Position numbers and translations under genes: made by a program
Notes under the pieces: generated by a model
Databases searched by the model: none
Told to the model about the DNA's origin: nothing
What the model saw: the letters and a program-made list of their open reading frames with translations, nothing else
Source of the DNA: Chitinophaga varians
GTDB taxonomy: Bacteria; Bacteroidota; Bacteroidia; Chitinophagales; Chitinophagaceae
Direction: 5' to 3'
Assembly (NCBI RefSeq): GCF_012641275.1
Contig: NZ_JABAIA010000001.1
Location: forward strand, 310,001-374,000
DNA length: 64,000 nt
Shown: piece by piece, positions 25,881-35,085 of the stretch
Layout of the letters: every line of letters begins with the position of its first letter
How positions within the stretch are numbered: the first letter of the stretch is position 1

Positions 25881-26888
25881 ATGAAATATCTACCTATCCT
25901 GGTGGCCATGGCTGGCGCCGTGGCCTGCAACAATGACCACAAAAAGCCCGAACAGCAGGCTGGCGCCGACTCCGTGCTGTACAGCGACATTATCCGGCCG
26001 GTAACTGACTCTATCCAACATTTCCCGGACCAGGACGCGCTGTATTACCGCCGCGCATTACTGCTGTTCAATACAAATCCGAACCTTGCGCAGGCCGACT
26101 TTGAAAAAGCAGCCAGCCTGAAGCCGGCCAATCCCGACTATTGGGCAGGCGCCGGAGAAGCGGCACTGCTGGAGAGCCACTACGACAAAGCAGAGCTTTA
26201 TTTCAGGAAAGCGTTGGCTAACGCCCCCACCTATACGTATCTTCAGTACAAGCTGGCCACCGCCATGCTGGAGAACAAACATACCACACAGGCAGACAGT
26301 CTGGCCAACGTGCTGGCCGGCACCGCCGAAGGAAGGGACAAAGCTTTCTACCTGAAAGCCCGTATGGCAGAAGACCGTCATGACACTACGGCCGCCATTG
26401 AACATTTGAAGGCAGCCGTAGCCGCCGCCGGCCCGCATGCAGAATACGAAGCCGTGATGGAACTGGCCGACTTGCTGCGTGCCCGCAAAACTCCGGAAGC
26501 CGTGCGTTACTATACAGCAGCGTGGCATCAGGACTCGCTCAATGCAGCTCCCCTCTATGATGCCGGACAGGTACAGGAAGAAATGGGCGACACCAACGCC
26601 GCCATGAACACCTACCGGAAATGTATCGTGGCAGATCCGGGGTTTGCCCCCGCTTACATGGCGATGGGCAATATCCATAGTAGCAGGAACCAATGGAAAG
26701 AAGCATACAATTTCTATAATCTGGCAGCCAAGGCCGCTCCTACCGATGCACAGGCCTACTATCAGCGGGCCCGCTGCCAGGAACAGCTGGGCAATAAAAA
26801 AGAGGCGATAGACGATTATGCAAAAGCAGCGTCTTTCCGGAAAGATTTTAAAGAAGCAAAAGAAGCCATGCAACGGCTGAGCCGCTAA
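25881..26888 (+). CDS. TPR-repeat lipoprotein
   Basis: A 335-aa exported protein: the N-terminus MKYLPILVAMAGAVAC ends in a lipobox-like AVAC (Cys16) followed by a polar linker. From about residue 50 to the end it is a row of tetratricopeptide repeats, for example ALLLFNTNPNLAQADFEKA, AELYFRKALANAPTYTYL and YYQRARCQEQLGNKKEAI. TPR arrays mediate protein contacts; no catalytic domain is present. The gene is tightly spaced after thrC and 62 nt before rpe, yet nothing links it to threonine synthesis. Its role is unknown. Confidence 0.85.
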   Translation: MKYLPILVAMAGAVACNNDHKKPEQQAGADSVLYSDIIRPVTDSIQHFPDQDALYYRRALLLFNTNPNLAQADFEKAASLKPANPDYWAGAGEAALLESHYDKAELYFRKALANAPTYTYLQYKLATAMLENKHTTQADSLANVLAGTAEGRDKAFYLKARMAEDRHDTTAAIEHLKAAVAAAGPHAEYEAVMELADLLRARKTPEAVRYYTAAWHQDSLNAAPLYDAGQVQEEMGDTNAAMNTYRKCIVADPGFAPAYMAMGNIHSSRNQWKEAYNFYNLAAKAAPTDAQAYYQRARCQEQLGNKKEAIDDYAKAASFRKDFKEAKEAMQRLSR

Positions 26889-26950
26889 GCGGGCCAGCCG
26901 CGTTTATGTCCTTCGCAATGCTTACATTTAGCATATAAAACTGATTACTA

Positions 26951-27619
26951 TTGGAAAACGCTCCTGTAATGATAGCGCCGTCCTTACTGGCGGCCAATTT
27001 CCTTGAACTGGGGAAAGAAGTGGAAATGGTGAACCGCAGCGAAGCTGACTGGTTTCACCTGGATGTAATGGATGGCCGTTTTGTGCCCAATATCAGCTAC
27101 GGTCTGCCGGTGATCGCGCAGATCAAAAAGGTGGCGCGCAAACCGTGCGACGTACACCTGATGATTGAAGAACCGGAAAAATATGCCGCTGAATTCAAAA
27201 AAGCCGGCGCAGATATCCTTACAGTACATGCAGAAGCCTGCATACACCTGCACCGCAACATCCAGCAGATAAAAAGCCTGGGCATGAAAGCCGGTGTGGC
27301 CCTCAATCCGCATACGCCGGCAGTGGTGCTGGAAAATGTGATACGTGATATAGATGTGGTGTTGGTGATGAGCGTTAATCCGGGTTTCGGCGGACAAACA
27401 TTCATTGAACAAACCTATCAGAAAATAAGGCAGGTACGGCAACTGATCAAAGACAATCAGGCAACAGCCCTGATAGAAGTGGATGGGGGTATCAGTATAG
27501 AAAATGCCGGCCAGCTGGTGCAGGCAGGCGCCAACGTGCTGGTGGCAGGCAGCTCCATTTTTGCTTCAGCAGATCCCGAAAAAACAATAGCAGCACTTAA
27601 GCAGAGAGGTGGTCAATAA
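26951..27619 (+). CDS. rpe: Ribulose-phosphate 3-epimerase
   Basis: A TIM-barrel enzyme interconverting ribulose 5-phosphate and xylulose 5-phosphate. Metal-binding and catalytic segments are visible: IAPSLLAANFLELG at the start, WFHLDVMDGRFVPNIS, CDVHLMIEEPE, MSVNPGFGGQTFI and ALIEVDGGIS, followed by the phosphate-binding AGSSIF. The length is 222 aa from a TTG start at 26951. An ATG at 26969 would begin only one residue before the conserved IAPS, so the TTG seems more likely. The 3' end overlaps the convergent response regulator gene by 23 nt. Confidence 0.95.
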   Translation: MENAPVMIAPSLLAANFLELGKEVEMVNRSEADWFHLDVMDGRFVPNISYGLPVIAQIKKVARKPCDVHLMIEEPEKYAAEFKKAGADILTVHAEACIHLHRNIQQIKSLGMKAGVALNPHTPAVVLENVIRDIDVVLVMSVNPGFGGQTFIEQTYQKIRQVRQLIKDNQATALIEVDGGISIENAGQLVQAGANVLVAGSSIFASADPEKTIAALKQRGGQ

Positions 27620-27989
27620 TCTCTTTGGACAGGGGTTTGGTAAGATAGCCATTTACCACCGGATAGTGACGGACACGCTCTTTGTCTTTCTCATCAATGG
27701 AAGAAGTCAGCACGAAGATGCGGATTTGTTTGGGCAGTTGGTCATGGAAAACACTGTATTCGTCCAGAAACTCCCAGCCATCCATAATCGGCATATTGAG
27801 GTCCAGCAGAATAAGGTCGGGCAGCTCCTCCACCATATCTGCATGCTGCCGGATATGGTCCAATACATCCTGCGCATCTGAAAACACCCTGATATTGGTG
27901 CATATCCCCTGCCGTTCTATCATGATTTTAGCAATTTGCTGGTGAATTGGGTCGTCGTCTACTATAAAAATCATATTGATCAGCTTCAT
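27597..27989 (-). CDS. Single-domain response regulator
   Basis: A 130-aa CheY-like receiver domain without an output domain. The acidic pocket is D11-D12-D13, the phosphoacceptor is Asp63 (LILLDLNMP), the switch residues are T95/S96, and the conserved lysine is Lys118 (YLTKPLS). It starts 8 nt after the stop of the multi-PAS histidine kinase on the same strand, so the two are very likely cognate and co-transcribed. In Bacteroidota such PAS kinase/receiver pairs often have unknown inputs and outputs. Its last codons overlap the rpe end on the other strand. Confidence 0.92.
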   Translation of the reverse strand: MKLINMIFIVDDDPIHQQIAKIMIERQGICTNIRVFSDAQDVLDHIRQHADMVEELPDLILLDLNMPIMDGWEFLDEYSVFHDQLPKQIRIFVLTSSIDEKDKERVRHYPVVNGYLTKPLSKEIIDHLSA

Positions 27990-27997
27990 AAAAGGGA

Positions 27998-30649
27998 TTA
28001 TTCCGGCCTAAATGTAATAATAAATTTGGTTCCTTGTCCCGGCCTGCTTTCCGCCTTTATACTTCCACCCATTGCCTCCACCTGTGTTTTGGTGATAAAC
28101 AACCCGATGCCTTTCGCATCCTTGTTACGGTGAAAGGTTTTCCGGAAGCCAAACAGCTTGTTACCGAAACGTTCCATATCGATACCGATGCCATTGTCCT
28201 GCACCGTGAGCACGATGTAATCGTTCTCCCTAAATGTCTGTAGATGCAGCTCAGGCTCCCGTTCGGGTGAACGGTAACGGATCGCATTGGTAATGAAGTT
28301 CTGCAGGATACTGTCGAGATACACCCGCGGATACTCTATTTGCGGCGCCTGCTCAAAATCATAGGTAATTTTGATGTTACTGGTTTCAATATCTACCAAC
28401 AGAATATCTTTCACTTTTTGTACCCGCTCCGCGAACAACAGTTTTTCTTTCTCCACATTCACGTCTTTCCGTATCTGCACCACCTCTACCAGGTCGTTGA
28501 GTGTTTCATCTATTTTTTTGATCACCTCATGCAACATGCCCAGGTACAATTCTCTTTCCTGCTGGGACGAGGCTTCGTTATGCATCTGCATCAGCGCGCG
28601 CAGGTTGGCGATGGGCGCACGCAGGTTATGGGAAGTGATATGGGCGAAGTCTTCCAGTTGTTTGTTCTGGTTGACCAGGTTTTTGTTAAGGTTAGACAGC
28701 TGATCGTTGGCTTTGCGCAGGTCTTTCTGCATTTTGCGGCTTTCCGTGATGTCGCGCATGAAGACCGAGATACCGCCGTCCTCCATGGGCGTTAGGAGGA
28801 AGTCGTACCATTTGTCCGGTTTAGGGAAATAAATACCGAAAGATTGTGATTGTTGCTGCTGAATGCATTCCTGCAGGCGTGCGTAAAACACGGTGCCCGA
28901 CAGTTTGGGGAACACTTCGAAAATATTGCTGCCCATCTCCACTTTCTGGCCGATCATTTTTTCGGCTTTCTGATTGAGGAAATTGAGCTTGCCATCTTTC
29001 TCCATGGCAGCGTAGCCCATGTCTACCGTGTCGAAGAAAAGGCGCATCAGTTCCGTGTTGCGGGTCAACGCCTCCCTGATGGCCGATTGTTCCGTTACGT
29101 CCTGCACTACGCCGAACAGGCGTGTATGCCTGCCGTTATCATATCCGGGCTGGCCGATACAACGCACTCTTTTCGTTTGCTGTTTGGCAGAGATGATAGT
29201 CAACTGCGCATCGAACGGTTTGCCGGTCTCAATACATTGTTTTACGAGCCCTTCCAATACCGGCTGGGATTCCGGCGAGAAAAAGCTCATTGCTGTGCGG
29301 TAGTTGACCGGCGTATCCGGTTCCACATCGTGTATTTTATAGGATTCGTAAGACCAGCGGACTTCTTCTGTGTCGAGGTCCATTTCCCATCCGCCGATTT
29401 TTCCTATTTCGCCTGTTTGCAGCAGGAATTCCTGGTTTTTAATATTCTCCAGTTCCTGTACTTTCTTATCGGTGATATCGTTTACCAGCGCAACCACGAT
29501 CATCTCTTTGTCCACCGGTTCAATTACCGGGAAGACGGTGAGGTCGAAGTATACTTCGCGGCCGACGGTGGTCCAGCGTTCATCCTGGCTGAAATCTATT
29601 TTCTTTTCCACGCGCAGCGGTTTCCCTTCTTCGAGTGCCCGGAGGAACAGTTTGTCCAGTTCAAAACGGGTGGCCAGGTCATCGTTCATGACGTTGAAGT
29701 TGCGGCGGGCCGCGGGGTGCGGGGAGTTAAAGAAAAATCTTTGTGTTTGATTGATGCGGCGGATAAAGCCGAAGTTGTCAAACTGGATATAGCCGATGGG
29801 TAGATTTTCGATGATATTGTCGAGCAGTCTTTCGCTTTTCTGGAGGCTGATTTCTGCTACCTTTTTCTCCGTGATGTCATCAAGGATGAGGAAGTAGTTG
29901 GCCATTCTGCTGTGGCGGTCTGTCACCGGGAAGATAGTGGCTTCATAATACAGCGGAAAGAGGCGGGTAACGTTACCATAGTTTTTTTCCGCGTAGTTGA
30001 GGAGGATTTCGCGTTTCAGTGTTTTGCCTGTATCGCGGGCCTCTTCAAACATGCGGGCGAGGCCGTTGAGGCGATAGAACGGGTCTTGCAGCCATTTATA
30101 TTCCGGATTATTAAGGAAGGCGTGTTGCGGCCCCCATATCTGGCGCTGGCGGCTGTTCATCTCCACGCAGGTGCCGTCCGGTTCGAACTGTTGGAGGCCG
30201 ACGGGGAGGTTTTCGAGTATCTGGCGGAAATATTGTTCGTCTTCCATGACCCGGAGTTCGGGCAGTTTACGGTCGGTGATGTCGAGGCCTACAAGGAGGC
30301 ATTCCTGCAGGCGTCCATCGTTGCCCATTACCGGATAGATAGCTGATTCCAGCCACAGCTGGGTGTTCCCATCATGCAGCAGAAAGCAGATTTGCTCTTG
30401 TATGGATTGTCCGGTCTGTAGTTGTTGCCAGATCCGGACCCACTGTTTTTCATCGGCGGGCAAGAGCAGTTCCCTGAAATAGCGTCCGGTGGTGAGTTCC
30501 GGTGGTTGCTGCAAAGCGTTGGCCATTCGCGGGTTCAGGGTAGTAATGCATTCAGCGGCATCCAGATTCACAGACAATGCGCAGGCATTGATGGCAGCTT
30601 CCAAATGCTGCAGATGCCGGTAATGCTGTTCCAGCATAACGTCCTTCAT
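27998..30649 (-). CDS. Multi-PAS sensor histidine kinase
   Basis: An 883-aa cytoplasmic kinase with no transmembrane segments. Five PAS or PAS-like units can be placed at about residues 15-130, 135-255, 275-395, 405-515 and 530-640. A short coiled coil (NDQLSNLNKNLVNQNKQLED) leads to the HisKA domain with the phospho-accepting histidine in FAHITSHNLRAPIANLRAL. The HATPase domain has NFITNAIRYRSPE (N box), VQDNGIGIDMER (G1) and KGIGLFITKTQVEAMGG (G2). The kinase gene precedes a single-domain response regulator by 8 nt. The ligand of the PAS array is unknown. Confidence 0.92.
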   Translation of the reverse strand: MKDVMLEQHYRHLQHLEAAINACALSVNLDAAECITTLNPRMANALQQPPELTTGRYFRELLLPADEKQWVRIWQQLQTGQSIQEQICFLLHDGNTQLWLESAIYPVMGNDGRLQECLLVGLDITDRKLPELRVMEDEQYFRQILENLPVGLQQFEPDGTCVEMNSRQRQIWGPQHAFLNNPEYKWLQDPFYRLNGLARMFEEARDTGKTLKREILLNYAEKNYGNVTRLFPLYYEATIFPVTDRHSRMANYFLILDDITEKKVAEISLQKSERLLDNIIENLPIGYIQFDNFGFIRRINQTQRFFFNSPHPAARRNFNVMNDDLATRFELDKLFLRALEEGKPLRVEKKIDFSQDERWTTVGREVYFDLTVFPVIEPVDKEMIVVALVNDITDKKVQELENIKNQEFLLQTGEIGKIGGWEMDLDTEEVRWSYESYKIHDVEPDTPVNYRTAMSFFSPESQPVLEGLVKQCIETGKPFDAQLTIISAKQQTKRVRCIGQPGYDNGRHTRLFGVVQDVTEQSAIREALTRNTELMRLFFDTVDMGYAAMEKDGKLNFLNQKAEKMIGQKVEMGSNIFEVFPKLSGTVFYARLQECIQQQQSQSFGIYFPKPDKWYDFLLTPMEDGGISVFMRDITESRKMQKDLRKANDQLSNLNKNLVNQNKQLEDFAHITSHNLRAPIANLRALMQMHNEASSQQERELYLGMLHEVIKKIDETLNDLVEVVQIRKDVNVEKEKLLFAERVQKVKDILLVDIETSNIKITYDFEQAPQIEYPRVYLDSILQNFITNAIRYRSPEREPELHLQTFRENDYIVLTVQDNGIGIDMERFGNKLFGFRKTFHRNKDAKGIGLFITKTQVEAMGGSIKAESRPGQGTKFIITFRPE

Positions 30650-30861
30650 TTAATTACTAGCGGGATTCTAAGATCGTTGTGTATTTAAGCTCAAAATAGA
30701 CATTATATGACAAAAAAGCGCCATTACAATACTAAAAGGTACAACTTCCGGCATGATTTTCCGTGTTTTTCAAGACGGACTATTTACCGGTAGTGCCTGT
30801 TGTTCAGGGAATTATCCACCAGTTGTGGATTTTCAGTTTTCAGATTTTGTTGATTGATCAA

Positions 30862-30869
30862 TATCTTTG
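30862..30869 (+). promoter_or_regulatory. Candidate -7 box for phoH
   Basis: TATCTTTG matches TAnnTTTG, but no TTG stands 19-20 nt upstream. It implies a 5' UTR of about 220 nt for phoH that carries the palindrome at 30879-30899. The remaining 30650-31097 gap shows no gene. Confidence 0.35.
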
Positions 30870-30878
30870 CGTTCATTT

Positions 30879-30899
30879 TCCGGCAGAGCCGGAGCTACA
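30879..30899. repeat. GC-rich palindromic repeat, type B
   Basis: TCCGGC-AGA-GCCGGA followed by GCTACA. It resembles the inverted form of the element at 8338-8360. Confidence 0.4.
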
Positions 30900-31097
30900 A
30901 ATAAAGTAAAATAAAATATCAATTAATGAAGTTCTGATTATTAGGGGAACCTGAGCGTGAAAAGTGGAAGCGTTTCAAGCAAAATGATTACAGAATTTAG
31001 TGATTGCTTAACAATACTGCTCTCCAGGTTGTCTTTAAATTCCTATATTAGGAGTGAGAATTTTGAATAATTTCCCGGACTTTAAATCGTTGAATCA

Positions 31098-32060
31098 TTG
31101 ACTGAATCCATTATTAACTTAGACAGTATTAATCCCATTGAGTTTTTCGGTGTTAACAACGGAAAACTGGATTTGCTGAAGAAAAAATTCCCGCTGTTGA
31201 AGATCCTGTCCAGGGGTACCCAGTTAAAATTGAGTGGGGCACCGGAAGAAGTGGCCACGGCGGAGGAAAAAATCAGTCAAATCGTAAAATATCTCGAACG
31301 TAACGGTAATCTGACAGAGAATTACTTTGAGCAGATCCTGGGGGATGAAGAGGGAACGGCAGTTGATCATTTCAGTGACCGTAACCCTAACGAGGTGCTG
31401 GTATTTGGTCCGAATGCCCGTACAGTACGGGCCCGTACAGCCAACCAGAAAAAAATGGTCGCACTGGCGGACAAAAATGACATTGTATTTGCCATAGGGC
31501 CGGCAGGTACGGGTAAAACCTACACGGCGGTGGCGCTGGCGGTACGTGCATTAAAAAACAAAGCTGTTAAAAAAATCATTCTTACCCGTCCGGCGGTGGA
31601 AGCAGGTGAAAGCCTGGGGTTCCTGCCCGGCGACCTGAAAGAAAAAATTGATCCTTATCTGCGGCCATTGTATGATGCGCTGGACGATATGATCCCGGCA
31701 GAAAAGCTGAGCTACTATATGACCAACCGTGTCATAGAAATAGCGCCGCTGGCTTATATGCGCGGCCGTACCCTGGATAATTCCTTTATTATCCTTGACG
31801 AAGCGCAAAACGCCACCGACCTGCAGATCAAAATGTTCCTGACACGTATCGGTGCCTCCGCCAAAGCTATCATCACCGGCGACCTCACCCAGATCGACCT
31901 GCCGAAGAACCAGAAATCGGGCCTTGAAAAAGCCACCCGTATCCTGCGTAATATCGACGGAATCGGGTCTGTAGAGCTGGATGAAGAAGACGTGGTGCGC
32001 CACCGCCTGGTGAAGGCCATTATCCGGGCGTATGACGCAGATAAAGAGAGAGAAGGATAA
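31098..32060 (+). CDS. phoH: PhoH family ATPase
   Basis: A 320-aa PhoH-like P-loop protein. Walker A is GPAGTGKT (residues 134-141) and the Walker B region is NSFIILDEAQNATD; TRIGASAKAIITGDLTQIDLP is the sensor-like segment. PhoH proteins have been linked to RNA metabolism, but the cellular role is poorly defined. The start codon is TTG at 31098: an in-frame TAA stands at 31083, no ATG lies between, and the resulting MTESIINLDSINPIEFFGVN agrees with the usual start in this phylum. A very long hairpin terminator follows the stop. Confidence 0.92.
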   Translation: MTESIINLDSINPIEFFGVNNGKLDLLKKKFPLLKILSRGTQLKLSGAPEEVATAEEKISQIVKYLERNGNLTENYFEQILGDEEGTAVDHFSDRNPNEVLVFGPNARTVRARTANQKKMVALADKNDIVFAIGPAGTGKTYTAVALAVRALKNKAVKKIILTRPAVEAGESLGFLPGDLKEKIDPYLRPLYDALDDMIPAEKLSYYMTNRVIEIAPLAYMRGRTLDNSFIILDEAQNATDLQIKMFLTRIGASAKAIITGDLTQIDLPKNQKSGLEKATRILRNIDGIGSVELDEEDVVRHRLVKAIIRAYDADKEREG

Positions 32061-32069
32061 TTGACGAAT

Positions 32070-32150
32070 TTTTTCATTTAGTCATTTATAAATTGAAAGG
32101 CTTGAATTATTACGCCTTAATTTATAAATGACTAAATGAAAAATTTTTTG
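32070..32150 (+). terminator. Long inverted-repeat terminator after phoH
   Basis: Perfect 25-bp arms (32070-32094 and 32119-32143) with a 24-nt loop that contains an inner AAGGC/GCCTT pair. The 3' arm runs into TTTTTTG. It starts 9 nt after the phoH stop. Confidence 0.85.
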
Positions 32151-32308
32151 AATATTAACGCTTTTTTAACGGTCTTTGCAGTAAGTTACCTGGTTTTTTA
32201 AGGGGATAATTCAGTTCGGAAGCCTGTGATTCAGCATTGCGGTGATAGTACTTTGCAGATTTGAATGTTTAACCCTATTTTTGTTCTGATATAATAATTA
32301 TCGACCGC

Positions 32309-32788
32309 ATGACCAATTATCGTCGAATTCTGACACTGGCAGTGATGGGATTGATGCTGCTGAGCAGCTGTAAGAAACGGGCCACCCCTCAAGAGGTAGC
32401 GCTGGCGTTTATGCACGCTATACAGGATTCGAACTTCGACCAGGCCAGAGATTATGCCACCAAAGAGTCTCAACAGGTAATACAGATTTACTCGATTTTT
32501 GACGGCCGCCGCAGCGATGCGGAAAGGGAAAAAATCCGGAAGGCCAAAATAGAAGTCGTTGGCGTGGAAGAAAACGGCAACAAAGCTTCCGTGACCATCC
32601 AGAACTCCTCGGCCAACCAGCAGGAAATCCTGCAACTGGTAAAGGAAAGCGGTCAATGGAAAATTTCACTGACATTTGAAAGTATCATACCTAACTATAT
32701 TCCCCCGGCCAGCCAGGGCCTGGACTCCACTACTGTACTAACGCCGGACACCACTGCCGGCGGCATGGGAGTTCCTGCAGTTAAATGA
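32309..32788 (+). CDS. Lipoprotein with DUF4878-like domain
   Basis: A 159-aa protein with a lipoprotein signal (MTNYRRILTLAVMGLMLLSSC, Cys21). The domain that follows, TPQEVALAFMHAIQDSNFDQARDYA ... EENGNKASVTIQ ... ESGQWKISLTFE in part, has the alpha-beta pattern of DUF4878/NTF2-like lipoproteins that are frequent in Bacteroidota. The C-terminal tail is proline- and threonine-rich. No enzyme motif is visible. It is separated from phoH by a terminator and from ppa by a 234-nt gap with its own candidate promoter, so it is likely monocistronic. Confidence 0.8.
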   Translation: MTNYRRILTLAVMGLMLLSSCKKRATPQEVALAFMHAIQDSNFDQARDYATKESQQVIQIYSIFDGRRSDAEREKIRKAKIEVVGVEENGNKASVTIQNSSANQQEILQLVKESGQWKISLTFESIIPNYIPPASQGLDSTTVLTPDTTAGGMGVPAVK

Positions 32789-32857
32789 TTTTTGCCGCTT
32801 TCCACGCTTTTTTGCGTAAGAAAGGGATAATTTTTAGCTATTAACCATCAGTTGCCT

Positions 32858-32865
32858 TAATTTTG
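32858..32865 (+). promoter_or_regulatory. Candidate -7 box for ppa
   Basis: TAATTTTG matches TAnnTTTG; the -33 position is not a clear TTG. Implied 5' UTR about 150 nt. Confidence 0.4.
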
Positions 32866-32936
32866 CCGATGCATGAATGGGCAGGGGTGATTGATTTCCA
32901 AAGGCCAACGAGGGAAACCACTGACCATATCTTCAT

Positions 32937-32968
32937 GAAAAGTGAAGTGAATACTGTATTCACTTTTC
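32937..32968 (+). promoter_or_regulatory. Leader hairpin upstream of ppa
   Basis: GAAAAGTGAA (32937-32946) pairs with TTCACTTTTC (32959-32968). The loop region can alternatively form GTGAATA-CTG-TATTCAC. The two folds are mutually exclusive. It lies about 55 nt before the ppa start codon. Confidence 0.4.
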
Positions 32969-33022
32969 AAACATTAATACAATATTGAACAATAAACCTT
33001 AAAAGCAGAAAAGTAGACTATT

Positions 33023-33562
33023 ATGATGACAAATCCCTGGCACAGTGTGAGTCCCGGATCTGAGGTACCACACATTGTAAATGCCATTATCGAGATTCCA
33101 AAGGGATGCCGTGCCAAATACGAACTGGACAAAGAAAGCGGCTTGCTGAAGCTGGACCGCGTTTTATATTCCTCTGTATACTACCCTGCCAATTATGGTT
33201 TCATTCCCCAGTCTTACTGCGATGACCATGATCCGCTGGACATCCTGGTACTGTCACAGGTGGAGTGTGTGCCGATGTGCATCATTGAAGCCAAAGTAAT
33301 TGGTGTTATGCAGATGATAGACGGCGGCGAGGCAGATGACAAAATCATCGCCGTAGCTGCTAACGATATGAGCGTAAACCACATCAATGATATATCTGAA
33401 CTGCCTCCTCATTTTATCGATGAAATGAGACACTTCTTTGAAGAGTACAAAAGACTGGAGAAAAAATCAGTGATCGTGGAAGAGTTCCAGAACAAGAAGA
33501 AAGCTGAACAGATCATTAACCAGAGCTTTGAAGATTACAGAAAAATCTTCAAACAGAGCTAA
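33023..33562 (+). CDS. ppa: Inorganic pyrophosphatase (family I)
   Basis: A soluble Mg-dependent enzyme that splits pyrophosphate to two phosphates and so drives biosynthetic reactions. Family I features are [45 protein letters not shown] (metal-binding aspartates, two segments) and [15 protein letters not shown]. It has 179 aa, the usual bacterial size. The start could be either of two adjacent ATG codons. It is followed by a strong bidirectional inverted repeat, and a leader hairpin lies upstream. Confidence 0.96.
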   Translation: MMTNPWHSVSPGSEVPHIVNAIIEIPKGCRAKYELDKESGLLKLDRVLYSSVYYPANYGFIPQSYCDDHDPLDILVLSQVECVPMCIIEAKVIGVMQMIDGGEADDKIIAVAANDMSVNHINDISELPPHFIDEMRHFFEEYKRLEKKSVIVEEFQNKKKAEQIINQSFEDYRKIFKQS

Positions 33563-33572
33563 ATAAATCAAT

Positions 33573-33644
33573 TTCCGGATTGTTGATGTTGGAATTTTAG
33601 GTGTTGTTGACATCTCCCGAAATTCCAACATCAACAATCCGGAA
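33573..33644. terminator. Bidirectional inverted-repeat terminator between ppa and the NlpC/P60 gene
   Basis: Perfect 25-bp arms at 33573-33597 and 33620-33644 with a 22-nt loop, beginning with TTCCGGATTG. It lies 10 nt after the ppa stop and 3 nt after the convergent NlpC/P60 stop. Confidence 0.8.
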
Positions 33645-33647
33645 GTT

Positions 33648-34424
33648 TTAGAAAAGTCTTTTGATGATCCGCAGCTGGTGCGTTCTGACGTGGGTATCCG
33701 CATTAATGATGCCCTGGTTATCGATCGGATCTATGCGTACCTTACCGGAAGAGTGGATGATCTCATGATCATTGAGCAACAGTCCTACGTGCGTGATCCT
33801 TCCTTCAGGATTATCAAAAAAGGCAAGGTCCCCCAGCCTGGCTTCCTGCAGAAAATCAACCGTGGCGCCCTGTGTAGCCTGTTGAGACGCATCACGGAGC
33901 AAAGGTATCCCGGACAGTTTAAATACATTTTGTACAAAACCGGAGCAATCCACCCCAAAGACATTCCTGCCACCCCAGAGATAAGCCGTATTCAGAAATT
34001 TCATAGCATCTGCCAGCAGATGTTTCGTATTGACAGGAGTGCCAGCTGCAGGCAGTGCGTGTGGTTTTTCCAATAAAGTCACCTGTGTATTTCCCCATTT
34101 TGCGGAAAGGTTGGTATACCCTTTCAACAAACAACCAAAGGGTACGATCATAGATTGACCGTTGAGCAGGATTTCATTGTTCCATTCCGGCAGATAGTGG
34201 GTAGCCGGGGCCTGGTATATCTCGTCGGACACTTCCTCGAGGTGAGACTGGGAAGCCCAGCCGGTATAACCGTCATACTGGTTCACCACTTCCACCCATC
34301 CGTCGGGGGCAGTGTTGATGATCTCCACACCTTCGCCCCAAAGCAGCTGGGAAATCATTTCACTTCTGTGTGCGGCGGTGGCCCTGAGGGGTGCTACAGG
34401 CACAACAACGATCGCGTATGGCAT
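33648..34424 (-). CDS. C40 family peptidase (NlpC/P60) with SH3-like domain
   Basis: A 258-aa predicted cell-wall endopeptidase. The N-terminal 75 residues form a bacterial SH3-like unit (LWGEGVEIINTAPDGWVEV, DGYTGWASQSHLEE). The NlpC/P60 domain covers about residues 130-250, with catalytic Cys in GVDCSGFVQNVF, His in ITHVGLLL and a third residue in IIHSSGKVRID. The YLWGGRNVFGVDCSG segment is typical of dipeptidyl-peptidase VI-like enzymes that cleave gamma-D-glutamyl-diaminopimelate bonds. No signal peptide is visible, so it may work on recycled muropeptides in the cytoplasm. Confidence 0.88.
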   Translation of the reverse strand: MPYAIVVVPVAPLRATAAHRSEMISQLLWGEGVEIINTAPDGWVEVVNQYDGYTGWASQSHLEEVSDEIYQAPATHYLPEWNNEILLNGQSMIVPFGCLLKGYTNLSAKWGNTQVTLLEKPHALPAAGTPVNTKHLLADAMKFLNTAYLWGGRNVFGVDCSGFVQNVFKLSGIPLLRDASQQATQGATVDFLQEARLGDLAFFDNPEGRITHVGLLLNDHEIIHSSGKVRIDPIDNQGIINADTHVRTHQLRIIKRLF

Positions 34425-34515
34425 ATTAATTGTATAATTCCGTTTTTTAATTCAATAATCTCGCGTCTGAATGAACTTTTTCCGCTTTTATACGTAAATA
34501 TAGAGTATTAAGTTT

Positions 34516-35085
34516 ATGCACCAACAGTTAACCAATTTAGCAGACAAGGAACTTATATCCCGTGCCCGGAAACAAGACCGGGAAGCAGAAGGTGTACTAA
34601 TGGACAGGTATAGTCATTTACTGGTTGCCATTACACTGCCTTATCTGGATAAAGCCCCCAAGCCAGACCCCAACATCGTTTTTCCCACCCTTTTGCAACG
34701 GCTCAGCGCCAGTCTCAAAACCCAGACGATCTACAAAGCCAACGAATGGATATTGCATATACAGAAAGGATATTTCACTAATCCTGACAAAAATATCCCT
34801 TTCTACCCGTCACGGGATGGCAGGGACCTTTTGCATATTGAGAACAAAGTCGAAAAAGCAGGTACCAATATAATTGACCGCCAGGATCTGGCCGTAAGGC
34901 TGGAACAGGCCCTTCAGCGGATGAATGCCGACGACCGTGATCTGATAACGCAGTTCTATATTGATAATAAAAGCTTTGCCGATCTGACCGCTGCCATGGG
35001 AATCACACGTGAAAAACTGAGGAACCAGCTGAAAGCAGCCAAGGGAAAACTTGCCAAGCTATATATGAATCAGGGATATGTTTAG
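34516..35085 (+). CDS. Sigma-70-like regulatory protein
   Basis: A 189-aa protein with an ECF-sigma-like architecture. The C-terminal helix-turn-helix (region 4) is clear: LEQALQRMNADDRDLITQFY then KSFADLTAAMGITREKLRNQLKAAKGKL, two overlapping parts of one segment. Region 2 at the N-terminus is weak (ISRARKQDREAEGVLMDRYSHL), and the middle is longer than in standard ECF factors. The next gene, an anti-sigma-like membrane protein, overlaps it by 8 nt. This suggests a translationally coupled sigma/anti-sigma pair. Whether the degenerate region 2 still binds a promoter -10 element is uncertain. Confidence 0.75.
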   Translation: MHQQLTNLADKELISRARKQDREAEGVLMDRYSHLLVAITLPYLDKAPKPDPNIVFPTLLQRLSASLKTQTIYKANEWILHIQKGYFTNPDKNIPFYPSRDGRDLLHIENKVEKAGTNIIDRQDLAVRLEQALQRMNADDRDLITQFYIDNKSFADLTAAMGITREKLRNQLKAAKGKLAKLYMNQGYV

